A stretch of 64,000 bases of DNA, taken from Oscillibacter sp. MSJ-31. Lineage in GTDB: Bacteria > Bacillota > Clostridia > Oscillospirales > Oscillospiraceae. The notes under the pieces were generated by a model that worked only from the letters and a program-made list of their open reading frames with translations, did not search any database and was not told the DNA's origin. The stretch is taken from the NCBI RefSeq assembly GCF_018918025.1, contig NZ_JAHLPT010000001.1, positions 248,001 to 312,000 on the forward strand, written 5' to 3'. The position numbers and the translations under genes were made by a program. Below are positions 50,301 to 57,137 of the stretch, one piece after another; positions within the stretch are counted from its first letter, which is position 1, and each line of letters opens with the position of its first letter.

Positions 50301-50904
50301 GCGACGCGAGCCAGCGGTCCATGTACGGCTGCGCCTGCAGCTTTCCGTGCAGCTCGAGCACCAGCGCGCCGAGCGCGCGGTCGTCCCGCCCCGCGCCGAG
50401 GGTATCGGCCAGGAGCGACGCGCCGTCGCCCTCGCGCATCGTCTCGTAAAATTCATCCAGCGTGCGCGCGAGCACCCGCTCGCGCAGAAGCTGCGCCTCA
50501 TTCTCGTCGAGCACGCGGAAATCGGGCCGCAGCGCGTGGCCGCGCGCGTCCTCGCGCAGCAGGTGGCAGTTCTCGCGCAGCAGAGCCGTGCAGAAGGCGT
50601 CCACCGTTTTGATGTCCGCGCGGTAGACGCGCAGCAGCTGCCGCTGCAGATGCGCGTTGAGCGGGTCCTCCTGCAGCTTTTCGCCGAGAACCTTGGCGAT
50701 CTTGCCGCGCAGCTCCGCCGCCGCGGCGCGGGTGTAGGTGATGATGAGAAAGTCGTCAAGGTTCGCTTCACCGCTCTCGACGTAGGAAAAAAGCCGCTCG
50801 ACGAGCACCTTCGTCTTGCCGCTGCCCGCTGCGGCGGACACCAGCAGGCTCCGCCCGCGGTTCTCTACCGCCGCCTGCTGCTCGGCGGTCAGGATGTCAG
50901 CCAT
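47335..50904 (-). CDS. addA: ATP-dependent helicase/nuclease subunit AddA
   Basis: AddA is the UvrD-like 3'-5' helicase plus nuclease subunit of AddAB, the Firmicutes RecBCD equivalent for double-strand-break repair. The 1189-residue product opens with TAEQQAAVENRGRSLLVSAAAGSGKTKVLVER (Walker A SAAAGSGKTKVL), has motif II VDEYQDTNEVQ, and the C-terminal nuclease with VVDCFFEEDGALVVVDFKTD. The ATG at 50904 follows GGGGGAA and overlaps the end of addB by 8 nt, so the subunits are translationally coupled. Confidence 0.96.
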   Translation of the reverse strand: MADILTAEQQAAVENRGRSLLVSAAAGSGKTKVLVERLFSYVESGEANLDDFLIITYTRAAAAELRGKIAKVLGEKLQEDPLNAHLQRQLLRVYRADIKTVDAFCTALLRENCHLLREDARGHALRPDFRVLDENEAQLLRERVLARTLDEFYETMREGDGASLLADTLGAGRDDRALGALVLELHGKLQAQPYMDRWLASQEQLWHDLPPRVEDTVYGTLLLSMVRRKALHCAALLRGAAQEMTSDAALADKYAPLFLGVAEQFALLAASAEEDWDAAAKRRVDFPRLTPVRKCEDEALKAKMQGVWNGCKKTAKGFDEVFSVTSAEAMEDLRAMAPAMLALLKLTADFSRAYQEEKRRRNAADFSDQEHEAIDLLLGADGQPTDLARTVSQRYREIMVDEYQDTNEVQNCIFSAISREGKNLFTVGDVKQSIYRFRLADPRIFLDHYLRYPHAADAAEGESAKLLLSKNFRSRDTVLDAANFVFRNVLSREMGELDYGEDESLHVGASYPENPDCCTEFHFVEMSAQESDTEKLRAARAEASFAADYIQRLIAGGFTVQDDKTHEPRTVREEDIVILMRSPRTRLADYRRALESRGLHCAAESDGGFYETMEVAVTFALLEILDNPRQDVPLISVLRSPLFGFTPDRLAELRAKTPGGDFYDALAADGGEDSVRFLALLRELRESAQTLTLIELVAALYERCHIPAVFGAMRGGAARRENLRAFFSLAEEFERGGGRGIFAFVRHLREQLESGEPPVPQTTHAAQGVRIMSIHKSKGLEFPVVILADLARPFSRMDFQSSVLVHPEYGLGPVCVDTKRSIKYPTAARLALERQLRREAKAEELRVLYVAMTRAKEKLVMVCARAGAAKHLADLCAVTSCPVRPETVEEQKCMADWILLPLLCRQEAAPLRELAGADAAAVMGSDAPWRVEVHNGYDFAPAERAAEERVEETAPELPLDTAALEWRYPYEPETTLSAKLTATQLKGRALDEEIAENAPLPPRLRSLAKPRFLEGAAALTPAEQGTAMHAALQFLDFSTPAEEGAVRAAVKSMEERRLLTPEQARAVDAAALTRFLQSPLCARIRAAGERARREYRFSLLESAARFVPEASAGDEILLQGVVDCFFEEDGALVVVDFKTDRLAPDALAERAEHYRPQLEAYSLALAQVIGKPVKEKILYFLRLGEQIIL

Positions 50905-53900
50905 CGCGTTTTCCCCCTTCCCCGATCGTCCGGTCAACGTGCTCCCAGAGCTGCTCGGCTCCGGTCGCGCGGATGTATTCGATGCGGTCGCCGCCGCAGC
51001 CGTTTTCAAAGTGGCAGGCGGGCGCGAATTCGCAATAGGTGCAGGCGCTGTCCTGCTCGCTGCGCGCCCACGGGTCGGCGTCGATGTTGCCGCTCGCCAG
51101 CTCTCGCACCATGCGGCGCAGCTGCTCCTCAACGTATAAGCCCAACTTGCCGAGCTGAGCGCTCGTGGCGATGCTGCCGCTGATCTCCGTCTCGCCGTCC
51201 TTGTTCTTTTTCACGCGCACCGGGAGATAGCACGGCGCTTCCAGCGCGCTGTGCTCCATCGCGCGCAGCACCGCGGGATCGTTCAGCACCATGCCGCTGC
51301 GCTGCAGCTCCTTGTGCATCGCGCGCTCGATCTCCGCCTCCGAGGCATTGCGCGGCAGATTCAGCAGCTTTTCCCGTGCGGGAAGATAGAGGACGCCCGC
51401 CGGCTCGATGGGATAGCCGCCGAAGAGCTTTCCCCCTTCGTCCCGCAGCGTAAAGAGATAGAGCAGCATTTGCAGGCCGAGCCCGTAGCGCAGCTCCGCG
51501 AGGTCAAAGCGCTTCGCGCCGGTCTTGTAGTCCACCACGCGCAGATACAGCTTACCGTCCTTGAGCCAGCCGTCCACACGGTCGACCTTGCCGACCACGC
51601 GCAGCTCCTCCCCCGCCTCGCGGATGGTCACGGCGGGAAGCTGTCCGTCCGCGCCGAAGCCCAGCTCAAAGGCCAGCGGCTCGAAATCGGAGTCGGAAAG
51701 CTCCTCCACCGTCGAATCCATGATGCGGTAGACCGACTCGCACAGCCGGCGGAAAAGATAGCGGAAGCGCGCATTCTTCTCGTCAAGGTCGGGGAGATTT
51801 TTTTCGATGTATGCACCGATCGCCTGCCGCACAAGCGCGTGCAGCGCCGGACGCTCCAGCGCCTTGAGGCCGCCGCGCTCGCTCGCCGTGCGAAGCGTGT
51901 GCTCCATCACGTCGTGGACAAAGGTGCCGACCTGCGGCGCGTCGAAGCCCGCAGCCGTGCGCTCCTTCGCGCGCAGACCGTACTGCATGAAGTAGGCGAA
52001 ATGGCAGCTCCGCGCCTTGTCCATGCGCGAGGCGCTGAGCGTGATGCTGCGCCCATAGAGCGTGTGGACGGCCTCACGCGAGAGCCTTCCGCGCGTATAG
52101 TGCGAGGCGTCGCGCATGGCGGCAAGCGCCTCGGCGCAGCCGCCGCGCCGCTCCAGATAACGCCACGCTTCCCCGCCGACGTGTTCGCCCGCATAGTCGA
52201 GCGCACCGCTCTCCGTTGTAAGGCGGTATGCCTTGTCGGCATCCTCCGTTTCGACCTTTACCGACGGGCAAAGCGTCTGCACGCGCCCGACGACAAAGCT
52301 GGGGCGCAGCTCGGCGCCCGCGTTATCAAAGCGCGGATAAGAGATGTAGAGCCGGTCGGTCGGCTGGGCGAGCGCGGCGTAGAGATTCTGCAGCTCCAGC
52401 CGGAACTGCGCCATACCGTAGGGCGCAAGGCGCACGTCGAGCGCCTCGAGCGCCGCGCGGTCCTCGTCCTTCAAAATGCCGCCGCTGCCGCCCACGGCGG
52501 GCAGCACATGGTCGTTCGCGCCCATCAAAAACAGCACGCGCACGGCGTGGCGGTCGTTGCGCGTCATTTCGGCAAGACTCACCCGGTCAAGCGAGACCGG
52601 GATCGTGCCGACCGAATACTGCGTGAGCACAAGGCGCATGAGCCGCGCGAACTCCTCCGCATCCAGCTCGGTACCGCCCAGCATCTCCACAAACTGGTCG
52701 AGCACGCCGCACAGAACGTTCCAAAGCTGCGCCAGCTCCTCCGCCCGCTGCGTTTCGCCGCGCTGCCAAAGCGTCTCCGTCTGCCGCTGCAGCTCTTCGG
52801 GCAGCGCGATCTCCGTCAGATAATTGTAAAGCGCTGTTACTTTACCCTCAACGTCTCCCATACCGCGCACGCCCTCATAGAGATGGCTCAGCGGCGCGCG
52901 TACCTTTTCCCGCGCGGCGTTCACCCGCGCGAGCATTTCCTCATGCTCTGTACGCCACGGCACGCCGTAGCCCTCGGGGTGCGCCGTCCACGGAACGTCG
53001 CGCGTCCACATTGCGCCGCGAATGTCCCACTTGATGACGTAGTTTTCCAGCAGGTCGCACTCCTCCGCCGAAAGTCCCGCGAGGCCGGTCTTGAGGCAGC
53101 GGAACACATCCTCGTACTCAAAGCCTCCGCTCACCGCGTCAAGCGCGCCGAGCAGCAGCGCGGGCACGCCGCGGCGCAGAATATCGCTGCGCCGCGCACA
53201 GTAGAGCGGGATGACGCAGCGCGCGAATACGGTGCGCAGCACCGGCTCCGCGGCATCCATATCGCGCGAGGTGACCGTAATATCGCGGAAGCGGTAGCCC
53301 TCGCAGCGCACCAGACGCAGAATTTCCGCAGCGATCCGCTCCGCCTCGTCGTAAGCGGTGGAGGCTTCATACAGCCGCAGCTGCTCCGTCGGCTCGTCCC
53401 AGCGGACATTGCCGCCGAAGAAATGCTTCTCCACATGACCGAGCGCATCGCGCGGCGCGCCGCCGCGCAGCACCTCCTCCGTGCAGGGAACGCCCGCGTC
53501 CCGCGCAAGAGCGTAAAGCTGCTCGCGCACGCGCAGGCCCTCGGCGAACAGCTCGCTGTCGCTGCCATCGCCGAGCAGCGTCACAGTGACGCTTTTTGCC
53601 CGCTTGAGCAGAATGCGCAGGATGTTCCGCTCGCGGCCCGTGAAGTAGGAAAAGCCGTCGAGAAAAATGTCCTTATCGTCGGCGTAGCCGGAGGCCGCAA
53701 GGTTTTCCTCCAGCTTCTCCAGCCGGTCGCGCGCGTCGCGCCCGCCCTCGTGGAGCTTGGCAAGATACGCGCCGTAGAGCAGTGCCACATCGCGCAGCCG
53801 CTCGCCGCTCTCGCCCGCGATGGCCTCGGCCTTTTCCGCCAGCACCTCCGGCGCGACGGCATAGGCCTGCAATTCTTCGATGAGCGCGAGCAGACTTTCC

Positions 53901-54244
53901 AGAAACGCCGCGCGCTGTGAGGGTCGGCGATAGACGCGCAGGCTCGGCGCAAGCGACACCAGCACGCGCTGGAGCAGCAGGAGCTTGCCGCCGTTGTCGA
54001 GCGTCACCTCCGCCGCGCCGCCGGTGAGCGTCAGCACGCGCGAGGCCAGCAGCTTGAAGGTCAGCACCTCCGCGTGACGGCTCGCGGTCACACCGCACGC
54101 GCGGCACACGTCCACCTCCGCGACGTGCGAAGCGTGCTCCGGCACGAGCAGGATCTGCTGTGAGGAATCGCCTAGCGCGCGGATCTCCTCCAGCACCCGC
54201 GCGGACTTGCCCGTGCGGGCGCGGCCCAGCAGGATACGCAGCAT
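50897..54244 (-). CDS. addB: ATP-dependent helicase/deoxyribonuclease subunit AddB
   Basis: AddB is the second nuclease subunit, with an inactive helicase fold that recognises Chi. The 1115 residues show the nucleotide-like loop GRARTGKSARVLEEI at the N-terminus, the nuclease motif VVDYKTGAKRFDL, and the iron-sulfur cysteines: one in the ARSCHFAYFMQYGL segment and the cluster CTYCEFAPAC near the C-terminus. Length is typical. It starts a two-gene addB-addA operon with GGGAGGG before the ATG. Confidence 0.95.
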   Translation of the reverse strand: MLRILLGRARTGKSARVLEEIRALGDSSQQILLVPEHASHVAEVDVCRACGVTASRHAEVLTFKLLASRVLTLTGGAAEVTLDNGGKLLLLQRVLVSLAPSLRVYRRPSQRAAFLESLLALIEELQAYAVAPEVLAEKAEAIAGESGERLRDVALLYGAYLAKLHEGGRDARDRLEKLEENLAASGYADDKDIFLDGFSYFTGRERNILRILLKRAKSVTVTLLGDGSDSELFAEGLRVREQLYALARDAGVPCTEEVLRGGAPRDALGHVEKHFFGGNVRWDEPTEQLRLYEASTAYDEAERIAAEILRLVRCEGYRFRDITVTSRDMDAAEPVLRTVFARCVIPLYCARRSDILRRGVPALLLGALDAVSGGFEYEDVFRCLKTGLAGLSAEECDLLENYVIKWDIRGAMWTRDVPWTAHPEGYGVPWRTEHEEMLARVNAAREKVRAPLSHLYEGVRGMGDVEGKVTALYNYLTEIALPEELQRQTETLWQRGETQRAEELAQLWNVLCGVLDQFVEMLGGTELDAEEFARLMRLVLTQYSVGTIPVSLDRVSLAEMTRNDRHAVRVLFLMGANDHVLPAVGGSGGILKDEDRAALEALDVRLAPYGMAQFRLELQNLYAALAQPTDRLYISYPRFDNAGAELRPSFVVGRVQTLCPSVKVETEDADKAYRLTTESGALDYAGEHVGGEAWRYLERRGGCAEALAAMRDASHYTRGRLSREAVHTLYGRSITLSASRMDKARSCHFAYFMQYGLRAKERTAAGFDAPQVGTFVHDVMEHTLRTASERGGLKALERPALHALVRQAIGAYIEKNLPDLDEKNARFRYLFRRLCESVYRIMDSTVEELSDSDFEPLAFELGFGADGQLPAVTIREAGEELRVVGKVDRVDGWLKDGKLYLRVVDYKTGAKRFDLAELRYGLGLQMLLYLFTLRDEGGKLFGGYPIEPAGVLYLPAREKLLNLPRNASEAEIERAMHKELQRSGMVLNDPAVLRAMEHSALEAPCYLPVRVKKNKDGETEISGSIATSAQLGKLGLYVEEQLRRMVRELASGNIDADPWARSEQDSACTYCEFAPACHFENGCGGDRIEYIRATGAEQLWEHVDRTIGEGGKRDG

Positions 54245-54274
54245 GATACCGCCCTCCCTTCGTCATTTTTTTCT

Positions 54275-54303
54275 ATTTTACCATCATTCCCGCCGTTCGG
54301 CAA
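54275..54303 (-). promoter_or_regulatory. Promoter of addBA
   Basis: On the minus strand TTGCCG (54298-54303), 17-bp spacer, TAAAAT (54275-54280). Confidence 0.6.
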
Positions 54304-54351
54304 CCGTGGATATTCCGCCGTGCCCTGAATTGAACGGGCGTCAATTTTTTC

Positions 54352-54380
54352 TTGACAAGGTGCCCGATGTGTGCTATCTT
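54352..54380 (+). promoter_or_regulatory. Promoter of the marR-TSUP operon
   Basis: TTGACA (54352-54357), 17-bp spacer, TATCTT (54375-54380). Confidence 0.75.
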
Positions 54381-54382
54381 TT

Positions 54383-54398
54383 AGTTCAAATTTGAACT
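54383..54398 (+). promoter_or_regulatory. MarR-type operator at the transcription start
   Basis: Perfect 16-bp palindrome AGTTCAAATTTGAACT two bases after the -10 box, covering the likely +1. MarR proteins bind such 16-20 bp palindromes; autorepression of the operon is inferred. A related half-site (TTGAAC) occurs upstream near 54329. Confidence 0.7.
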
Positions 54399-54434
54399 GT
54401 TCATTTTTGCATTATTTGAAAAGGAGCCCTGCGT

Positions 54435-54869
54435 ATGAACGCCGGTATGGAGTTTGCCCATAAATTTGCCCGCGCCTATGCCGCCGCCTGCAAGCCGCTT
54501 TGCCGCGAGCTGAAGCTGCCGCAGACCGCCTTTGACATTCTGATGTTTCTTGCCAACAACCCCGGCTACCGGACGGCGGGCGACATCGTGGAGGTCCGGC
54601 GCATCAAGGCCAACCTCGTTTCGGTGAACGTTGATAAGCTCGTGCGCGAGGGCTATCTGCGGCGCGAGACGGTCGAGGGCGACCGTCGAAAGACGCTGCT
54701 CGTCTGCACCGAGCGGGCACAGCCGGTCATTGAGCGGGGCCGCGCGGTGCAATCCGCTTTTTTTGAGCAGCTCTTTGCTCATACAGATGAAGAAATGCGC
54801 GCGAGCTTCTTCCGGACGCTCACCGTTATGGACGCCGATCTCGACGCCATGTTAGAAAAGGAGCCTTAA
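54435..54869 (+). CDS. MarR family transcriptional regulator
   Basis: A 144-residue winged-helix repressor. The recognition part is TAGDIVEVRRIKANLVSVNVDKLVREGYLRRE and the wing is VEGDRRKTLLVCTE; both are typical of MarR. The first gene of an operon with a TSUP exporter, with AAGGAG eight bases before the ATG. A perfect palindrome at the promoter start is its likely operator. The ligand is unknown; exporters of this family carry sulfite, sulfoacetate or other small organic acids. Confidence 0.9.
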   Translation: MNAGMEFAHKFARAYAAACKPLCRELKLPQTAFDILMFLANNPGYRTAGDIVEVRRIKANLVSVNVDKLVREGYLRRETVEGDRRKTLLVCTERAQPVIERGRAVQSAFFEQLFAHTDEEMRASFFRTLTVMDADLDAMLEKEP

Positions 54870-54871
54870 AA

Positions 54872-55648
54872 GTGGAATTTGTCATCACACTTCTCGTCAC
54901 CTTTTTCGCCGGCATGGGCGCAGGTCTCGGCACCGGCTTTGCGGGCATGAGCGCCGCGGCGGTCATCAGCCCCATGCTCATCACCTTCCTCGGCATGGAC
55001 CCCTATATGGCGGTCGGCATCGCGCTCTCGTCCGACGTGCTGGCAAGCGCCGTGTCTGCCTACACCTACGGCAAAAACAAAAATCTCGACATCCGCAACG
55101 GTCTCATCATGATGGTGAGCGTGCTGACCTTCACTGTGGTCGGCAGCTACGCTGCGAGCCTTGTCCCCTCGACCACGATGGGCGGCTTCTCAGTCTTTAT
55201 GACCTTCCTGCTCGGCGTGAAGTTCATCGTCCGCCCCGTCATGACGACCAAGGAGGCCATGGCCGGCGTGAGCGCGAAAAAGCGTGCCGTGCAGTCTATT
55301 CTCTGCGGCGTACTCGTCGGCTTTATCTGCGGCTTCATCGGCGCGGGCGGCGGCATGATGATGCTGCTCATCCTCACCTCCGTGCTCGGCTACGAGCTCA
55401 AGACCGCCGTGGGCACCAGCGTTTTCATCATGGCCTTCACAGCGCTCACCGGCGCGGTCTCGCACTTCACCATCGGCGGCGCGCCGGACTGGACGGTGTT
55501 CGCGCTCTGCGTGCTCTTCACGCTCGTTTGGGCGCGCATTGCCGCCGTGTTCGCCAACAAGGCTTCTCCCAAAACGCTCAACCGCGCGACCGGCGTGGTG
55601 CTCGTCATCCTTGGCGTGGTCATCATGCTCTTCAACGTTCTGACATAA
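54872..55648 (+). CDS. TSUP family (TauE/SafE) anion exporter
   Basis: A 258-residue polytopic membrane protein with about eight hydrophobic segments and the TauE/SafE hallmarks: FFAGMGAGLGTGFAGMSAAAV near the start and the second-half repeat VLVGFICGFIGAGGGMMMLLIL. It begins with GTG at 54872, two bases after the marR stop, and the AAGGAG lies inside marR, so expression is coupled to its regulator. Substrate unknown. Confidence 0.88.
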   Translation: MEFVITLLVTFFAGMGAGLGTGFAGMSAAAVISPMLITFLGMDPYMAVGIALSSDVLASAVSAYTYGKNKNLDIRNGLIMMVSVLTFTVVGSYAASLVPSTTMGGFSVFMTFLLGVKFIVRPVMTTKEAMAGVSAKKRAVQSILCGVLVGFICGFIGAGGGMMMLLILTSVLGYELKTAVGTSVFIMAFTALTGAVSHFTIGGAPDWTVFALCVLFTLVWARIAAVFANKASPKTLNRATGVVLVILGVVIMLFNVLT

Positions 55649-55651
55649 GAA

Positions 55652-55676
55652 AAAGCCGCCCGCAGGCGGCTCTTTC
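55652..55676. terminator. Terminator after the TSUP gene
   Basis: AAAAGCCGCC, loop CGCA, GGCGGCTCTTTC; works on both strands and overlaps the end of the small minus-strand gene. Confidence 0.8.
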
Positions 55677-55881
55677 AGGAAAGCAGCTTTTCCAGCAGCT
55701 CGGCGAAGAACGAGCGCAGCACGACCTCGCCGCCCTCGCCCTCGGCGGTCAGCACACCGTCGCACAGCGGCTCGAACGCCGCGCCCCACCAGCTCATCAG
55801 AAAGCCCGGCTCCAGCGCGCACCACACGAGCGCGCAAAGGAGGCCGACGGCAAGGGATATCTCGATCTTCCGAAATTTCAT
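55675..55881 (-). CDS. Small protein, possible internally deleted SpoIIR
   Basis: A 68-residue protein: an N-terminal membrane or signal segment (KIEISLAVGLLCALVWCAL), then SWWGAAFEPLCDG and an end GEVVLRSFFAELLEKLLS. SpoIIR of Bacillus ends with NWWCVLFPPLC, a linker, and GTEVKFFLVEWISDLFS; the match in order and spacing suggests that the signal and C-terminal part of SpoIIR are kept while the central 150 residues are lost. spoIIR commonly follows ispE in clostridia, as here. The ATG sits directly after the ispE terminator T-run, with only a weak GGACGG as ribosome binding site. It may be a relic or not expressed at all. Confidence 0.45.
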   Translation of the reverse strand: MKFRKIEISLAVGLLCALVWCALEPGFLMSWWGAAFEPLCDGVLTAEGEGGEVVLRSFFAELLEKLLS

Positions 55882-55884
55882 AAG

Positions 55885-55931
55885 AAAAAACCGTCCGTTT
55901 CAAGTAATAGCTTGAGTATGGACGGTTTTTT
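55885..55931 (-). terminator. Terminator of ispE
   Basis: Outer stem AAAAAACCGTCC/GGACGGTTTTTT and an inner TCAAG/CTTGA pair; ends in a T-run on the minus strand, 7 bp past the ispE stop. Confidence 0.85.
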
Positions 55932-55937
55932 CGTTTT

Positions 55938-56795
55938 TCAAACAAAAATCGTGCAGAAGGTTTGCAGCTCCGCGCTCCGCAGCGCGCCGCAGGCCGCGCG
56001 GCAGGCGTCCTCCTCGCGGAACAGTCCGAACACGGCGCTGCCCGAGCCGGTCATTGCGGCACATTCCGCACCGCTGGCAAGCAAAGCGCGCTTGATGTCC
56101 TCGATGCGCGTGCGCTGCCCGTCCGGCAGTACCTGCTCAAAGACGTTTTTGACCTTCGCGCACAGCGCCGCCGCGTCGCCCGCCTCCAGCGCGGCGAGCA
56201 ACGCCGCCGTGTCGGGTCGATCGGTCAGCGCCACGCGGTCCGACCGCTGAAAGAGCGCGGGCGTAGAGATGGGAAAGTCCGGCTTGCAGACCGCGGCATA
56301 GAGCCTCGGCGCGTTCCGCAGAGCAGTCAGCCTTTCACCCCTGCCCTCGGCCAGCTGCGTGCCGCCGCGGACGCAGAACGGTACGTCGCTGCCGACACGC
56401 GCGCCGATCTCCTCGAGCCGCTCGTCCGTGAGCGTAGGGGCGATCAGATCGCGCAGCGCGCGCAGCACGGCGGCGGCATCCGCGCTGCCGCCCGCCATCC
56501 CGGCCTCGGACGGGATGCGCTTGGTGAGCGTGATGTCGATGCCGCCGTGATAGCCGAGCGCCTCGCAGAAGGCGTTCGCCGCCTTGACGGCAAGGTTGCG
56601 TTCGTCGCACGGAAGCTCTGCGCCCGCGACGCGGCAGGCGACGCCTGTGCCGTCGGTGAGCGTCACGGTCACATCGTCGCAGAGCGAAACGGTCTGCATG
56701 ACCATCCGCAGCTCGTGATAGCCGTCCGGGCGCTTGCCTAAGATGTCCAGCGTCAGGTTGAGCTTGGCATAGGCGGGGACCGTTTGTGTTTTCAT
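55938..56795 (-). CDS. ispE: 4-diphosphocytidyl-2-C-methyl-D-erythritol kinase
   Basis: IspE is a GHMP kinase of the MEP isoprenoid pathway. The 285-residue protein has AYAKLNLTLDILGKRPDGYHEL at the N-terminus, the ATP loop PSEAGMAGGSADAAAVL, and MTGSGSAVFGLF near the C-terminus, all in the usual places. The ATG at 56795 overlaps the stop of the zinc-ribbon gene (ATGA). Downstream is a hairpin terminator and the possible spoIIR remnant. Confidence 0.96.
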   Translation of the reverse strand: MKTQTVPAYAKLNLTLDILGKRPDGYHELRMVMQTVSLCDDVTVTLTDGTGVACRVAGAELPCDERNLAVKAANAFCEALGYHGGIDITLTKRIPSEAGMAGGSADAAAVLRALRDLIAPTLTDERLEEIGARVGSDVPFCVRGGTQLAEGRGERLTALRNAPRLYAAVCKPDFPISTPALFQRSDRVALTDRPDTAALLAALEAGDAAALCAKVKNVFEQVLPDGQRTRIEDIKRALLASGAECAAMTGSGSAVFGLFREEDACRAACGALRSAELQTFCTIFV

Positions 56796-57079
56796 CTTCT
56801 CTTTTTCTTGTGCTGGATCTTTTTCTTCTCCTCCGGCTCCGGCTCGTCGCCAAGCCACGCGCCGCAGTGCGGGCAATGCTTCGGGTTCCCGCGCCCAAGG
56901 CTCTCATGGCACTGCGGGCAGCGGTAGTACAGCCACCACACGAGGATGGACAGCAGCACCATCGCCAGGCCCAGAAGCCCCAAAAACGTGCTGTCAAAGC
57001 CCCACACGCCGACGCCGGCGACGAACGCGCCGCCGAAGAGAAGAATGTCCTGCCATGCTCTAGCTTTCTTGTAGTTCAT
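56792..57079 (-). CDS. Small membrane protein with zinc ribbon
   Basis: A 95-residue protein with two membrane segments (about 11-28 and 32-51), a zinc ribbon formed by CPQC (54-57) and CPHC (69-72), and a very basic C-terminus. Topology suggests the ribbon is cytoplasmic. Family not named; it probably acts through protein or nucleic acid contact at the membrane. AGGAGG precedes the ATG. Overlap with ispE indicates coupled expression. Confidence 0.8.
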   Translation of the reverse strand: MNYKKARAWQDILLFGGAFVAGVGVWGFDSTFLGLLGLAMVLLSILVWWLYYRCPQCHESLGRGNPKHCPHCGAWLGDEPEPEEKKKIQHKKKRR

Positions 57080-57097
57080 CGAATGGTCCTCCTATTT

Positions 57098-57127
57098 GAA
57101 AAAGCGCCCGCCGAGGGGCGCTTTTTC
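57098..57127 (-). terminator. Terminator of the DUF1015 gene
   Basis: GAAAAAGCGCCC, 5-6 base loop, GGGCGCTTTTTC; ten bases past the stop at 57138. Transcription into the zinc-ribbon gene would need a separate start or read-through. Confidence 0.85.
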
Positions 57128-57137
57128 GGTATATCGG

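Noticed and set aside
51251-53920. An 889-codon open frame on the plus strand inside addB
   Set aside because: Antisense shadow; no ribosome binding site or recognisable domain, and AddB on the other strand is complete.
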